Shown: positions 1 to 8,522, numbered from the stretch's first letter. The stretch is DNA of 64,000 nucleotides from Aliikangiella marina (GCF_007004765.1 NZ_VIKR01000001.1:620001-684000); one strand, 5' to 3'. The notes: a model not told the origin generated them from the letters alone. A program made the numbers and translations.

Positions 1-887
1 GCCGCTTCATCAACAATTAACAAGTTCGCTTGAGGGGGTTGTTGAATAATTTGGTCAACGGGCATAAAAACGACGGAGCTACCATTGGAACAGACGACGT
101 TATTTTTGGTCGTGTGGCTTACATGGGTATTAGCCGGCATTTTTAAATGTTGGTAGAAGCTATTTAAATTCGACAAACTTGGCGCTGTAATGAGAATCGT
201 TTTATTTGGCTCTGCAATCAGTCTAGTGGCGGCTAATCCAAGCGCCGATGATTTTCCTCGACCTCTTGGCGCAGTCAACACGAGAGGGCGCTTAGCATGA
301 CCCATCGCAACACGACACATTTGTCCAACTATTGCTTGCTGCTCTTTGATGGCAAGATCAACAGAAGGAGTTTGTTGGCTTAACGGTGGAAAAAAATAGG
401 TCTTGTCATCAACTATTATTGCGGCTGATTTGCGCGTAGTCGCAAATTTTAAGAATCGTTTTAAAAGCGCTTCAATTGGCAGAGATTGAATAAGAGCCGC
501 TGAATTTTTTTCCAAATTCATTTCGGTGGAAGAGTGTAATTGAGCGGGTAGAAGGCTTTTTAAAAAGTGCATTGTTATTGGTGGTAGGTCGATGATCATT
601 ATTCCACCGCCGACTAATGAACCATTTAATCCAGTAAACAAATTACTATCGAACGAATCACGCGCATCAAATATTATCCCTTGCGTTTCTTGGCCCAGTA
701 ACTTTTGGAATTGTGTTTTTGAAAACTGTTGTGGAAGCTCCCTGGTATCGATTAGAGACTGTTCATTGGATAAAAGGGTGTGACGAATAGATTCGATCTT
801 GCTCGGTGACACACAGGCTAATATTAACCCGCGCACTTGATTCCGACTTAATTGCGAATGCCATTTTTTTAATGATTCAGAAAACAA
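1..887 (-). CDS. tmcA: tRNA(Met) cytidine acetyltransferase TmcA, N-terminal part (cut by window start)
   Basis: TmcA uses ATP and acetyl-CoA to form N4-acetylcytidine at the wobble base of elongator tRNA-Met. About 295 codons lie in the window; the rest of the helicase domain, the GNAT domain and the C-terminus are off the left edge. Reading from base 887, the N-terminal DUF1726-like region is followed near residue 207 by a Walker A segment APRGRGKSSALG, characteristic of this family, and near residue 290 by a DEAA Walker B motif just before the edge. A TTG start is proposed because an in-frame TAG lies immediately upstream; no clear ribosome site is visible, so an internal start is possible. 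The family call is firm because of the RGRGKSS signature. Confidence 0.93.
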   Translation of the reverse strand, partial: MFSESLKKWHSQLSRNQVRGLILACVSPSKIESIRHTLLSNEQSLIDTRELPQQFSKTQFQKLLGQETQGIIFDARDSFDSNLFTGLNGSLVGGGIMIIDLPPITMHFLKSLLPAQLHSSTEMNLEKNSAALIQSLPIEALLKRFLKFATTRKSAAIIVDDKTYFFPPLSQQTPSVDLAIKEQQAIVGQMCRVAMGHAKRPLVLTAPRGRGKSSALGLAATRLIAEPNKTILITAPSLSNLNSFYQHLKMPANTHVSHTTKNNVVCSNGSSVVFMPVDQIIQQPPQANLLIVDEA

Positions 888-954
888 CTACAAGTCACAC
901 TGCGATAATTAAAAAATCGAGTATAGCGGAATAATGGATAAGGCAAAATCCAAG

Positions 955-1368
955 TTAGGCACATTTTTTTCGATATCGCCACCTCAAATCGGCGAGTTTG
1001 GTTTTTAATAGATCGAACTCTTCTGGTTTTTGTCTTTTTGATAAGGCATTTTCAGTTTTTTGCAGGTCTTGTTTGATTTTTGTACAGATTGACTTTGCGC
1101 TTTTAGGAGCGGGTTTAGTCGCTTTCTTTCGTTGTTTTTGGGTAATTTGATTAATCGTAATATCAGAACGAATCCAGGTAACGGTTTTAAGCGGTTGTAT
1201 CATTTGCTCGACATAGTCATCTTTTTGAGGTTGTCTATCAGAGAACACAGTGAGGCCTTCGGAGTCGGTATAGATATAAATCCTTTCAATTTTAGCGAAC
1301 ACTGACTCAGACGTTAAACTCACAATTAACGCAACGAGTAAAAAGTTAAATTTGATGATGGTTTTCAT
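955..1368 (-). CDS. Small exported DUF4124-like protein
   Basis: A 137-residue protein with an N-terminal signal sequence (hydrophobic stretch about residues 9-23, probable cleavage after SVFA). Residues 28-60 have the DUF4124 pattern: a short strand ending in a Tyr-rich segment, then D-x-E-G-x-x-x-F-S-D-R-x-P. The C-terminal half is Lys/Gln-rich with two cysteines (one near residue 94, one penultimate), so one disulfide is possible. DUF4124 proteins are small envelope proteins of gammaproteobacteria with no established biochemical role. A second protein with the same motif is encoded at 7341-7718. It stands alone between tmcA and sodB on the same strand. Confidence 0.75.
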   Translation of the reverse strand: MKTIIKFNFLLVALIVSLTSESVFAKIERIYIYTDSEGLTVFSDRQPQKDDYVEQMIQPLKTVTWIRSDITINQITQKQRKKATKPAPKSAKSICTKIKQDLQKTENALSKRQKPEEFDLLKTKLADLRWRYRKKCA

Positions 1369-1485
1369 TGAGACTTCCTGTCTTAATTGTTTTGTTGATT
1401 AACAGCTTAGTGACTAATGCGAACAATTAATACGGGGAATGTCTTGTCTATCTGTAAGCGAATGCTGGATGAAGAAAGCGGAACG

Positions 1486-1533
1486 TCACTATGGTTTACC
1501 TCAGCGATTGACTGGTAATGGTAAACCACAGTG
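1486..1533. repeat. Imperfect inverted repeat downstream of sodB
   Basis: Two arms of about 14 bases flank a 19-base spacer. The inner arms TGGTTTACC (1492-1500) and GGTAAACCA (1520-1528) match perfectly, and CACT/AGTG pair outside them. There is no T-run on either strand, so this is not a standard intrinsic terminator. It may be an mRNA-stabilising stem for sodB. It also overlaps a 38-codon rightward reading frame (1439-1555). Confidence 0.5.
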
Positions 1534-1551
1534 GCTCAATTGGGCAAAACT

Positions 1552-2130
1552 TTAAGCGGCAAAGTTATTTGAAACGAAATCCCAATTGATGATGTTCCAG
1601 ATAGCGTCTAAGTAGCTTGGTCGAGCATTACGATAGTCAACGTAGTAAGCGTGTTCCCAAACGTCAATGGTGAGTAATGGTGTGTAGTCTTCAGTCAGCG
1701 GACAGCCGGCATTGCTCGTATTGACGATTTCAAGCTCGCCTGCTGAGTTTTTGACTAGCCACGTCCAACCAGAGCCAAAATTAGTGGTCGCTGAGTTGAT
1801 GAATTTAGCTTTAAATTCGTCCATTGAGCCAAATGCAGCGTTGATAGCACCAACTAAGTCGTCACTCGCAGTTGTCGCTTGCGGGCTTAGGCAATTCCAG
1901 TAAAAAGTGTGGTTCCACACTTGAGCAGCATTATTGAAGATGCCGCCGTCAGATTTCTTGATGATTTCTTCAAGGCTTAAACCGGCGAAGTCAGTGCCCT
2001 CGACAAGCTTGTTTAAGTTAACCACGTAGGTATTGTGGTGTTTACCGTAGTGAAAATCGATTGTCTCTTCAGAAATAGTCGGTGCCAATGCATCCTTGGC
2101 GTAGGGCAGAGGGGGTAGTTCAAAAGACAT
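1552..2130 (-). CDS. sodB: Iron superoxide dismutase
   Basis: Cytoplasmic Fe-SOD converting superoxide to oxygen and hydrogen peroxide. At 192 residues it has the normal length for FeSOD, and the whole family pattern is present. The metal ligands are His27, His74, Asp156 and His160 (the last two in DVWEHAYY). The segment AAQVWNHTFYW carries the active-site Gln70 at the position typical of iron rather than manganese enzymes. There is no signal peptide. It is transcribed alone, divergently from grxD, with about 230 bp between the two start codons. An imperfect inverted repeat lies just beyond its stop (1486-1533). Confidence 0.97.
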   Translation of the reverse strand: MSFELPPLPYAKDALAPTISEETIDFHYGKHHNTYVVNLNKLVEGTDFAGLSLEEIIKKSDGGIFNNAAQVWNHTFYWNCLSPQATTASDDLVGAINAAFGSMDEFKAKFINSATTNFGSGWTWLVKNSAGELEIVNTSNAGCPLTEDYTPLLTIDVWEHAYYVDYRNARPSYLDAIWNIINWDFVSNNFAA

Positions 2131-2360
2131 TGAATGACTCCTTATCAGTCAGGATTATTAGAATTTCGCCGTTATTGTAGTCTGATTTTGTGACAGGTAA
2201 CAGACAGTAGTGTGTAACAATATGAGATGTATAGAGAAATGCTATCAAATCTTTTTTTAATTCAATAATTAATCTCAAAGAGCGGCTTTTGATAGCGTGC
2301 GGATTTTAAAACATTTAAAATGCCCCAATAAACCTTATTTTCCAGTTTCAGAGGCTAGCC

Positions 2361-2669
2361 ATGGATACGATTGATAAAATTAAGCAGCAAATTGAAGAAA
2401 ACAAAATTATCTTGTACATGAAGGGGTCACCCGAAGCGCCGATGTGCGGATTTTCTGCACAGGCTTCGCAGGCAGTTATGGCGTGTGGTAAAGAGTTTGC
2501 TTATGTTGATATTTTGCAAAATCCAGACATTCGTGCAGAGTTACCTAAATATGCTAACTGGCCGACCTTTCCGCAATTGTGGGTCAACGGTGAGTTGATA
2601 GGTGGCTGCGACATCATGTTAGAAATGCATCAAAATGGTGAATTATCAGAAGTGATTGCTTCTGCTTAA
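2361..2669 (+). CDS. grxD: Monothiol glutaredoxin, Grx4 type
   Basis: A 102-residue monothiol glutaredoxin of the Grx4/Grx5 class, which binds and transfers [2Fe-2S] clusters with glutathione and BolA-type partners rather than acting mainly as a disulfide reductase. The active site is CGFS with Cys29. The downstream WPTFPQLWVNGELIGGCD segment (TFPQ cis-proline region and GG-C-D glutathione contacts) is the family signature. Length is normal and there is no signal peptide, so it is cytoplasmic. It is a single-gene unit closed by a strong terminator 35 bp after the stop. Confidence 0.96.
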   Translation: MDTIDKIKQQIEENKIILYMKGSPEAPMCGFSAQASQAVMACGKEFAYVDILQNPDIRAELPKYANWPTFPQLWVNGELIGGCDIMLEMHQNGELSEVIASA

Positions 2670-2704
2670 CGCAATCACGTTTAGGTTCTATTGACTGAGC
2701 AGTA

Positions 2705-2733
2705 AAAAAAGGCTTCCTATGGAAGCCTTTTTT
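2705..2733 (+). terminator. Intrinsic terminator after grxD
   Basis: A perfect stem GGCTTCC/GGAAGCC with a 3-base loop is flanked by an A-run and six T residues, 35 bases after the grxD stop. Confidence 0.92.
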
Positions 2734-2780
2734 GATGGAGATTCATATCAAAGACGAAGCGTTACCGTTTTCAGTAATCC

Positions 2781-2954
2781 TCAATCTAACCAGTGAGATA
2801 CCTGGGTCAAGCCTGCCTTGTGGTAGTGGGTTGCTTGCTCTTCTATCGCTTTTATCGCCGATTCAATATCGTTGAAGTGGGTCGTTTCTGACTTTTTGCC
2901 ATCTGCAATCTTTGATTCTTTTTTATTATTAGTTAATTGCTCGTTAGTGAACAT
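2781..2954 (-). CDS. Small protein of 57 residues, unknown
   Basis: A short reading frame whose ATG at 2954 follows a good ribosome site (TAGGAGAC, spacing about 6). The product is hydrophilic: Lys/Asn/Glu-rich for the first 25 residues, then a predicted helix (FNDIESAIKAIEEQATHYHK) and a Trp-containing C-terminus. There are no membrane segments, cysteines or recognised motifs. It lies 77 bp downstream of the 80-residue gene at 3032-3274 on the same strand, so the two may be cotranscribed. Support is the ribosome site, the codon-like composition and the otherwise empty gap; function is unknown. Confidence 0.55.
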   Translation of the reverse strand: MFTNEQLTNNKKESKIADGKKSETTHFNDIESAIKAIEEQATHYHKAGLTQVSHWLD

Positions 2955-3031
2955 GTAAGTCTCCTAAACCTTAATGGTTGTCCCCAAATGACTGCAGGTC
3001 GTGGTAGTTAAACGTTATTAGTGCAATAAAA

Positions 3032-3274
3032 TTATGCGAAAGCTGTTTGAGAAAGCCCGAAAAAGTGTTTCGCTGTGTTGTTGATCTTGTTTTCGATTGT
3101 GTCGTCGCTATACCAGTCTTCTGGATAGGAGCCAATCAATTCAACATGTTCTTCGAGTAGCGGTAGAGATAAGTTCGCTTCGAGTGTTACGTCGGTTGCG
3201 ATATGAAAGTTTGCGAGCCGGTTCTTGTCAGTGCCGAGACAAAGTCGGCCATTCTCAAGTGTGTACCATTTCAT
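3032..3274 (-). CDS. Small protein of 80 residues, unknown
   Basis: Unrecognised 80-residue protein. I place the start at the ATG at 3274, preceded by TTGGAG with a 9-base gap; the upstream in-frame TTG overlaps that ribosome site and is less likely. The N-terminus reads like a compact beta domain (MKWYTLENGRLCLGTDKNR), followed by a helical C-terminal half ending in FFGLSQTAF. It has one cysteine and no signal peptide, so it is probably cytoplasmic. It may be cotranscribed with the 57-residue gene downstream. Confidence 0.6.
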   Translation of the reverse strand: MKWYTLENGRLCLGTDKNRLANFHIATDVTLEANLSLPLLEEHVELIGSYPEDWYSDDTIENKINNTAKHFFGLSQTAFA

Positions 3275-3630
3275 TGTTTTATACTCCAAATTGCATAGCG
3301 CCCTCGTTCGCTACTCAGCAAAGATACGGGGTACCGCCGAAGATTTCAATCACGATCGTTCAATTTGTGAACAAAGTCACACATCGTTAAGATTGCTATT
3401 TATCTAATGAAAACAGTGGGTTAGCTGTTGTTGTGACAATATTGATGTGAATAGTACCGAGGATAATCGACTCGCTAAATCGAAGAAAAACCTTGTACTG
3501 TGTCTTGCTCCGACTTGGTATCGTCATTTCTTGTTACAAGTAGAGGTGTTTTTCGGTATTCTCTTCCGATAGAGCGTTTTATACTTGAGCAAAAGAATAA
3601 AAAACAAACAACCGATAATGGGGCAGCAAA
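3275..3630. other. Intergenic region, 356 bp
   Basis: Separates the leftward small-protein gene from the rightward SDR gene and so should hold both promoters. I see no convincing pair of -35 and -10 boxes, no RNA gene and no strong hairpin. The only long rightward frame here runs into the SDR gene in another frame and is not credible. Confidence 0.4.
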
Positions 3631-4431
3631 TTGGATTTACGCAATCAAGTGGTTTGGATCACTGGTGCATCGTCAGGCATTGGTGCTGAATTGGCAAACC
3701 AGCTCGATAAAATCGGAGCAAAGTTGATTCTTTCGGCCAGAAACGAAGCAGCCTTGATTGAGTGGGTGAAATCATCACATCACCCGGACAATCATAAAGT
3801 GATTTCGTTTGATTTAATGAATATCGAGAGCTTTCCTTCGGTAGTGGCCTCGGCACAACAAGCGTTTGGACAAATCGATGTTCTCATTAACAACGGTGGT
3901 ATTAGCCAACGTTCGCTGGCCTTAGATACAGAATTAGCGGTTGATCGGCAGGTAATGGAAGTCGATTATTTTGCGCCAGTTGCATTAACCAAGGCGGTGG
4001 TTCCGCTCATGATAACCCGCGGATCGGGGTTAGTCGTTAATATTGCTAGCGTAGCCGGGAAAATCGGTTCTCCGCTGCGAAGTGCATATGCCGGAGCAAA
4101 ACATGCACTTATCGGGTTTATGGACTGTTTGCGGGCTGAGATTGCGAGTGCGGGCGTTCGTGTAGTGAATATCTGTCCAGGGTTCGTGCGGACTAACATC
4201 AGTTTTAACGCCTTAACCGCAAATAACAGCCAATACGGCCTGTTAGATGAAGAAATTGCAAGCGGTATGCCGGTCGATGAATTTGTCACCCTAATGCTGC
4301 GCAAACTGTCTTCGAATCAATCGGAGATTATTATTGCTTCAGGGAAGCCAAAACTTGGTTATCAGCTGCGGCGTTTTTTACCCAATCTCTACCATCGTCT
4401 GCTACCTAAGTTATATCAAAGACGAGGTTGA
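3631..4431 (+). CDS. SDR-family oxidoreductase (DHRS7-like)
   Basis: A classical short-chain dehydrogenase/reductase of 266 residues; such enzymes oxidise or reduce alcohols and ketones with NAD(P)H. The dinucleotide motif TGASSGIG is at residues 11-18, NNGG at 87-90, the catalytic Ser at 140, and Tyr153/Lys157 in YAGAK. The helix alpha-4 position that usually carries the tetrad Asn reads V-D-Y-F (Asp112) here. The C-terminal tail is basic (last 20 residues rich in Arg/Leu/Tyr), perhaps membrane-associating. The start is a TTG with GGGGCAG about 8 bases upstream. Substrate cannot be read from sequence. It is 60 bp upstream of, and possibly cotranscribed with, the DUF885 gene. Confidence 0.85.
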   Translation: MDLRNQVVWITGASSGIGAELANQLDKIGAKLILSARNEAALIEWVKSSHHPDNHKVISFDLMNIESFPSVVASAQQAFGQIDVLINNGGISQRSLALDTELAVDRQVMEVDYFAPVALTKAVVPLMITRGSGLVVNIASVAGKIGSPLRSAYAGAKHALIGFMDCLRAEIASAGVRVVNICPGFVRTNISFNALTANNSQYGLLDEEIASGMPVDEFVTLMLRKLSSNQSEIIIASGKPKLGYQLRRFLPNLYHRLLPKLYQRRG

Positions 4432-4491
4432 TTTAACTAACATTCAAGCTAAACAATAAGAAAAATATCGACAACGAGGAGTTACCCAACC

Positions 4492-6315
4492 GTGAAAAAA
4501 ATCTTTAAATGGATACTGATTATCTTACTGAGTGTATTGCTTTTAGGTGGCTCATTTGCAGCCCACGAATGGTACAGCAAGCCAGTATTTATTAATAATT
4601 TCTTTAACCGCTTTGCACTGAAAATGGTGTTGGACAATCCTGAAACGCTGACCTCATTGCGTTTTCTAGATGCTATGGGTATACGCGGTCACAATGATGA
4701 CTTAGCCGATTCGAGTCCTGAATCAACGGAAAAGATGTTTGATTATATCGCCGAGGAATATGAAGTTCTCAAGCGCTACAACAATGAAGATTTAACTGAA
4801 TCGGAAAGAATGTCGAAACGGATAGCGGAGTATCTTTTTTCTTTTGCTGAAGAAGCACGACCGTTTGTTAATCACAATTATCCGGTCAATCAATTATTCG
4901 GGATCCAGAACGGTTTTCCGACCTTTATGGAAGCCCAGCATCAAGTGAATGATTTGCGGGATGCAGAGGATTATGTCGCTCGGTTAACCAAGCTGCCGTT
5001 GAAGTTCTCACAGTCGCTTGAAGGCATTAAAAACAGAACAGAGCAAGGGATTATTCCACCGAAATTTGTCATCGCCAGGGTTGTTGAAGAAATGACTAAT
5101 TTCGTCAATACCCCGATAGAAGACAATATCTTGTATGAGTCGTTAAAAGAGAAAATGGATAAGCTTGAAGATTTAACTGCCGAAGAAAAGTCCCAAGTAC
5201 TCAGTCAGGCTAAGCTTGCCATCCAAAACGATGTGTATCCAGCCTACGAAGAAATGACGCGTTATTTTAGTGGCTTGTCCGATAAAGCGGATGATCGTGA
5301 TGGGTTTTGGAAGTTACCCAAAGGAGATGAGGCATATCGGTTAGCCTTAAAGCTTTTTACAAGCACCGACTACACACCGGACTACATTCACAACGTTGGT
5401 TTACAAGAAGTAGAGCGTATTCAACAAGAAATATTAGCTATTCTCGCACAAGAAGGGTTTGAAGTTGCTGATGGCTTTCAACCAAGTATCAAAAGACTCT
5501 CAGAGCAGGAGCGGTTCTACTATCCTGATACCGAGGAAGGGCGCGAGCAAATTCTTGCCGACTATCAAAAAATTATCGACGAAATCGATGCCAACCTTGG
5601 AGATACATTCAACATTAGACCGACTGCGAAAGTTAAAGTTGAGCGGATACCACTATTCAAGGAAAAAACCAGTCCTGGGGCTTACTATAACGGTCCTGCC
5701 CTTGATGGTTCGCGGCCAGGGATTTTTTACGCGAACCTCTACGACATTAAAGCGACACCCAAATATAGCATGCGTACACTTGCCTATCATGAGGCCATTC
5801 CAGGACATCATTTCCAAATCGCGATTGCACAAGAACTGAAAGATATGCCGCTGTTCAGACGGTTTGCGCCCTTTACGGCTTACATTGAAGGATGGGCACT
5901 ATATGCCGAAAGAGTTGCGTTTGAAAGTGGCTTCTTGGAAGACCCGTATGACAATATTGGACGTCTTCAAGCTGAGCTTTTCAGAGCCGTGAGACTCGTC
6001 GTAGATACTGGAATCCATGCTAAACGCTGGTCACGGGAAGAAGCTATCGAGTATATGATTGCCAACACTGGTATGGCCGAGTCGGATGTTATTGCGGAAA
6101 TTGAAAGGTACATCGTAATGCCAGGGCAGGCTTGTGCTTACAAAGTCGGTATGATGAAAATTTTGGAGCTGAGAGCGAAGGCAAAGGAATCACTGGGTGA
6201 CAAATTTGATATTGCTGAGTTTCATGATGTCATGCTCAAAAACGGCGCTGTTCCTTTAGATATATTAGAAGAGCTCGTGGAAACATACATCCAAGAGAAG
6301 CAAGCGGCCAGTTAA
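4492..6315 (+). CDS. DUF885-family envelope protein, probable metallopeptidase-like
   Basis: A 607-residue protein with an N-terminal hydrophobic segment (residues 5-25) that is either an uncleaved anchor or a signal peptide; no lipobox Cys is present. The body matches DUF885, whose hallmark is HEAIPGHHFQ near residue 433, followed by a GWALYAE segment about 30 residues later. These resemble zinc-ligand motifs, and some family members are reported peptidases, but the activity is not proven. A paralogue is encoded at 58072-59871 with closely similar C-terminal 250 residues. The start is supported by an ATG after GAGGAGTT. Substrate unknown; periplasmic peptide turnover is a reasonable inference. 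Confidence 0.85.
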   Translation: MKKIFKWILIILLSVLLLGGSFAAHEWYSKPVFINNFFNRFALKMVLDNPETLTSLRFLDAMGIRGHNDDLADSSPESTEKMFDYIAEEYEVLKRYNNEDLTESERMSKRIAEYLFSFAEEARPFVNHNYPVNQLFGIQNGFPTFMEAQHQVNDLRDAEDYVARLTKLPLKFSQSLEGIKNRTEQGIIPPKFVIARVVEEMTNFVNTPIEDNILYESLKEKMDKLEDLTAEEKSQVLSQAKLAIQNDVYPAYEEMTRYFSGLSDKADDRDGFWKLPKGDEAYRLALKLFTSTDYTPDYIHNVGLQEVERIQQEILAILAQEGFEVADGFQPSIKRLSEQERFYYPDTEEGREQILADYQKIIDEIDANLGDTFNIRPTAKVKVERIPLFKEKTSPGAYYNGPALDGSRPGIFYANLYDIKATPKYSMRTLAYHEAIPGHHFQIAIAQELKDMPLFRRFAPFTAYIEGWALYAERVAFESGFLEDPYDNIGRLQAELFRAVRLVVDTGIHAKRWSREEAIEYMIANTGMAESDVIAEIERYIVMPGQACAYKVGMMKILELRAKAKESLGDKFDIAEFHDVMLKNGAVPLDILEELVETYIQEKQAAS

Positions 6316-6480
6316 GGGTTTTAGCTTTCGAGATTTAAAAGGAAATATAGAACCGGATTTCTTAGTCGTAATCGTTCAAGTTAGGCGCGTTAATCTCATT
6401 AAGCAAATTTTGGCGCGCTCAACTATACTGTGTTTACAGTGAAATGACAGCGGTGTACATATCGTGAGGTATGCTGAATA

Positions 6481-6840
6481 ATGGAAATCGGAGTCGATGA
6501 CCTAAGAAGTCAGAAAAGATTAAAAGGCAGTCATGGGATTTTGATCAGCTATCCCAGCCAAGATGGCAGTGAAAAATTGGTGCAACATACCTGTAGCACC
6601 CAGGATATATCCGAAAGCGGTCTCAAGATTGTGGTGCGAAGACCTTTACCACTCGGAAAAGAGCTTCCAATTGAAGTCACAATTGGCGACGAGGAGGCCG
6701 TGTTTAAGTTTTATGGAGAAGTAAAATGGTGTTTGGAAGTTGATCCGACACCAACGTATTATGCAGGGATAAAGCTAACCCGAATAGTTGAAAATCAATA
6801 TGAAAACTGGTTAGCTATTGTTGCTCGTGCAGAGAGCTAA
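6481..6840 (+). CDS. PilZ-domain protein (first of a tandem pair)
   Basis: A 119-residue single-domain PilZ protein, a predicted cyclic-di-GMP receptor. Both binding motifs are visible: R-S-Q-K-R (RxxxR) near residue 9 and DISESG (D/NxSxxG) near residue 45. The beta-barrel continues through GEVKWC to the end. The second PilZ gene starts 13 bp after its stop, so the pair forms a two-gene operon. PilZ proteins commonly modulate motility, adhesion or exopolysaccharide; the target here is unknown. Confidence 0.85.
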   Translation: MEIGVDDLRSQKRLKGSHGILISYPSQDGSEKLVQHTCSTQDISESGLKIVVRRPLPLGKELPIEVTIGDEEAVFKFYGEVKWCLEVDPTPTYYAGIKLTRIVENQYENWLAIVARAES

Positions 6841-6853
6841 AAGGGACACGAAG

Positions 6854-7219
6854 ATGGCGGTAGAGTATCGTAGAGACGAAAGGATGAGCCGAGAAGAGAA
6901 GATCTTTATTGAGATTCTCTCTGCATCCAGTGGTGGTGAAAGCGACAGTGTGTTGCTCGAGTGCACGACCAAAGATATTTCCAAGAGTGGCCTTAAGGTC
7001 GAGTCTGAGTATCCATTTATACTCGGTGCGATCCTCGAACTGCTGATCTCATTTGAATCTGGCGGTTACAAATTCCTCCTTACGGGCGAAGTGAAATGGT
7101 TTGAAGAAGTCGCTAAAGGCCGTTATCTAGCTGGCTTTGAGCTACTTGAGGCTGAACACTCAGACATTATGCTATGGCAAAATATGTTTGAAGACTCAGT
7201 TGAAGTGGTGACCAAATAA
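6854..7219 (+). CDS. PilZ-domain protein (second of a tandem pair)
   Basis: A 121-residue PilZ protein. I start at the ATG at 6854, which follows AAGGGA by 7 bases, rather than at an upstream frame-open ATG that overlaps the preceding gene. An RxxxR motif occurs at the N-terminus (R-R-D-E-R), DISKSG follows around residue 49, and GEVKWF near residue 85. It is clearly a diverged duplicate of the gene before it: same length, same motif spacing, low overall identity. Both appear competent for cyclic-di-GMP binding. No output domain is present, so they should act by protein contact. Confidence 0.85.
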   Translation: MAVEYRRDERMSREEKIFIEILSASSGGESDSVLLECTTKDISKSGLKVESEYPFILGAILELLISFESGGYKFLLTGEVKWFEEVAKGRYLAGFELLEAEHSDIMLWQNMFEDSVEVVTK

Positions 7220-7340
7220 GCGAGCTATTCAACTAGCTTTTCTAAATTTTGTGGGTTGTTTCCAAGTTGATGAATCGGAGTTTGCTATTCAAGTCGCGAT
7301 TTAATAAGCTAACGCTTTCGCACAACAAATTGGTTTACTC

Positions 7341-7718
7341 ATGTTTCGTAAGTTCCTCTTAGCATTAGTGTTATTCGCGTTGATAGTCGCAGGATTGCAA
7401 ATTTTTGGCGGTCGCGACTTTGGGCAAATGAGTCTCGCCATGGATAAATACCAAAGTGGCGGCTCTTTTGGTGATTTTTTCGCAGATGTCGTCACGATAT
7501 TTAAAGGGGACAAAGTCAAAGAGTCTATTTTTCCTCATTCAAGATACCGAGAAATGGTCATGTATCGCTGGAAAGACGAGTTCGGCGAAGTTCATGTCAG
7601 CGAACGACAACCCAATGTTGAAAACTACGAAGTTATTCGACTGGGCGATATGGATATTCAGATCCAAGAAAGTATGAGTGAAGAGGAAATCAAACAAATC
7701 CTCAAGAAAAACGATTAG
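7341..7718 (+). CDS. Membrane-anchored DUF4124-like protein
   Basis: A 125-residue protein with one N-terminal hydrophobic segment (residues 5-23) and a short exported domain. Residues 75-95 carry the DUF4124 pattern (Y-R-W-K-D-E-x-G-E-V-H-V-S-E-R-x-P), the same motif as in the protein at 955-1368. The C-terminus is a charged helix (MSEEEIKQILKK). It is transcribed alone toward the smrA gene, with a hairpin and T-run between. Function unknown; the call rests on the motif and topology. Confidence 0.7.
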   Translation: MFRKFLLALVLFALIVAGLQIFGGRDFGQMSLAMDKYQSGGSFGDFFADVVTIFKGDKVKESIFPHSRYREMVMYRWKDEFGEVHVSERQPNVENYEVIRLGDMDIQIQESMSEEEIKQILKKND

Positions 7719-7778
7719 GTTCCGTAAAAAGCAATTAACCCCGTTTAAATTAGTTGAAAAACTCACTCGCAACCGATT

Positions 7779-7807
7779 AGTCATCATTCCGTAGATGACT
7801 GATTTTT
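7779..7807 (+). terminator. Probable intrinsic terminator
   Basis: A 7-bp stem AGTCATC/GATGACT with an 8-base loop is followed by GATTTTT, between two convergent genes. It is AT-rich and modest in strength. Confidence 0.6.
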
Positions 7808-7814
7808 ATGGTTT

Positions 7815-8384
7815 CTAGTCGTATTTCGCTTGGTTTATTCGGCGTGGTGCACTCGGTTTCTTAAGTAATACATAAACCGAACCAGCACCGCCATGTTGGG
7901 GTTGTGCTGAGTGGAATGCGGTGACCACATCGACTTGTTTTAACCAGTGATTCACATAACTCTTTAAGCGAGCTGGAGGGTTGCTCATGGCGCCCTTACC
8001 ATGGGTGATCAGCAAAGTTCGATAACTATTATGATCGGCATTTTTGAGCAACTGGTAAACTTCGTTTCGCGATTCAGCAACGGTCTTTCTGTGTAAATCC
8101 AAATGGTAATCAACGGCATACTTCCCTTGACGTAACTTCTTAAAAACGCCCGGCTGAACGCCATCAAGTTTGAATGACAGGATCGCTTCTGGTTCGACGG
8201 GTTCAACCTCGCCATCGGTAAGGAAGTTCCGGTCTCTTTTACCGAACGATTGAGCGACTTTTTGTCGATAGTCAGTATTGAGCCCGTTAGATTGGGATTT
8301 ATTGACAACTATTTTGTCTTGATTGAGTGGCTTAACGTCGGACATTTCATTCAGAAAGTCGTCGGTCTCGAAATCATTGTTCAT
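7815..8384 (-). CDS. smrA: Smr-domain DNA endonuclease, SmrA/YdaL type
   Basis: A 189-residue cytoplasmic protein. An N-terminal disordered region of about 75 residues precedes an Smr domain, the small MutS-related nuclease fold. It shows the family pattern: LDLHRKTV near residue 96, a THGKG motif near residue 127, and a C-terminal HGGAGSVYVLLK segment. The combination is that of the stand-alone SmrA/YdaL proteins, which have nicking endonuclease activity. It is transcribed leftward, convergent with the DUF4124 gene. Confidence 0.85.
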   Translation of the reverse strand: MNNDFETDDFLNEMSDVKPLNQDKIVVNKSQSNGLNTDYRQKVAQSFGKRDRNFLTDGEVEPVEPEAILSFKLDGVQPGVFKKLRQGKYAVDYHLDLHRKTVAESRNEVYQLLKNADHNSYRTLLITHGKGAMSNPPARLKSYVNHWLKQVDVVTAFHSAQPQHGGAGSVYVLLKKPSAPRRINQAKYD

Positions 8385-8522
8385 TAAAATTCACTTACTG
8401 CTCAGTACGATTTGTGATTCGATATACAGTGTAAAAAATTAATCCACTTTGAGGAAGGTGCAAATTGTTAGGAATTTTTCTATAATCAACGCAAGCAAAC
8501 CAGAAATTGCCGGAATTTCAAT

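Noticed and set aside
6427-6440. ACTGT-N4-ACAGT dyad before the PilZ genes
   Set aside because: Short arms and no second copy; insufficient to call an operator.
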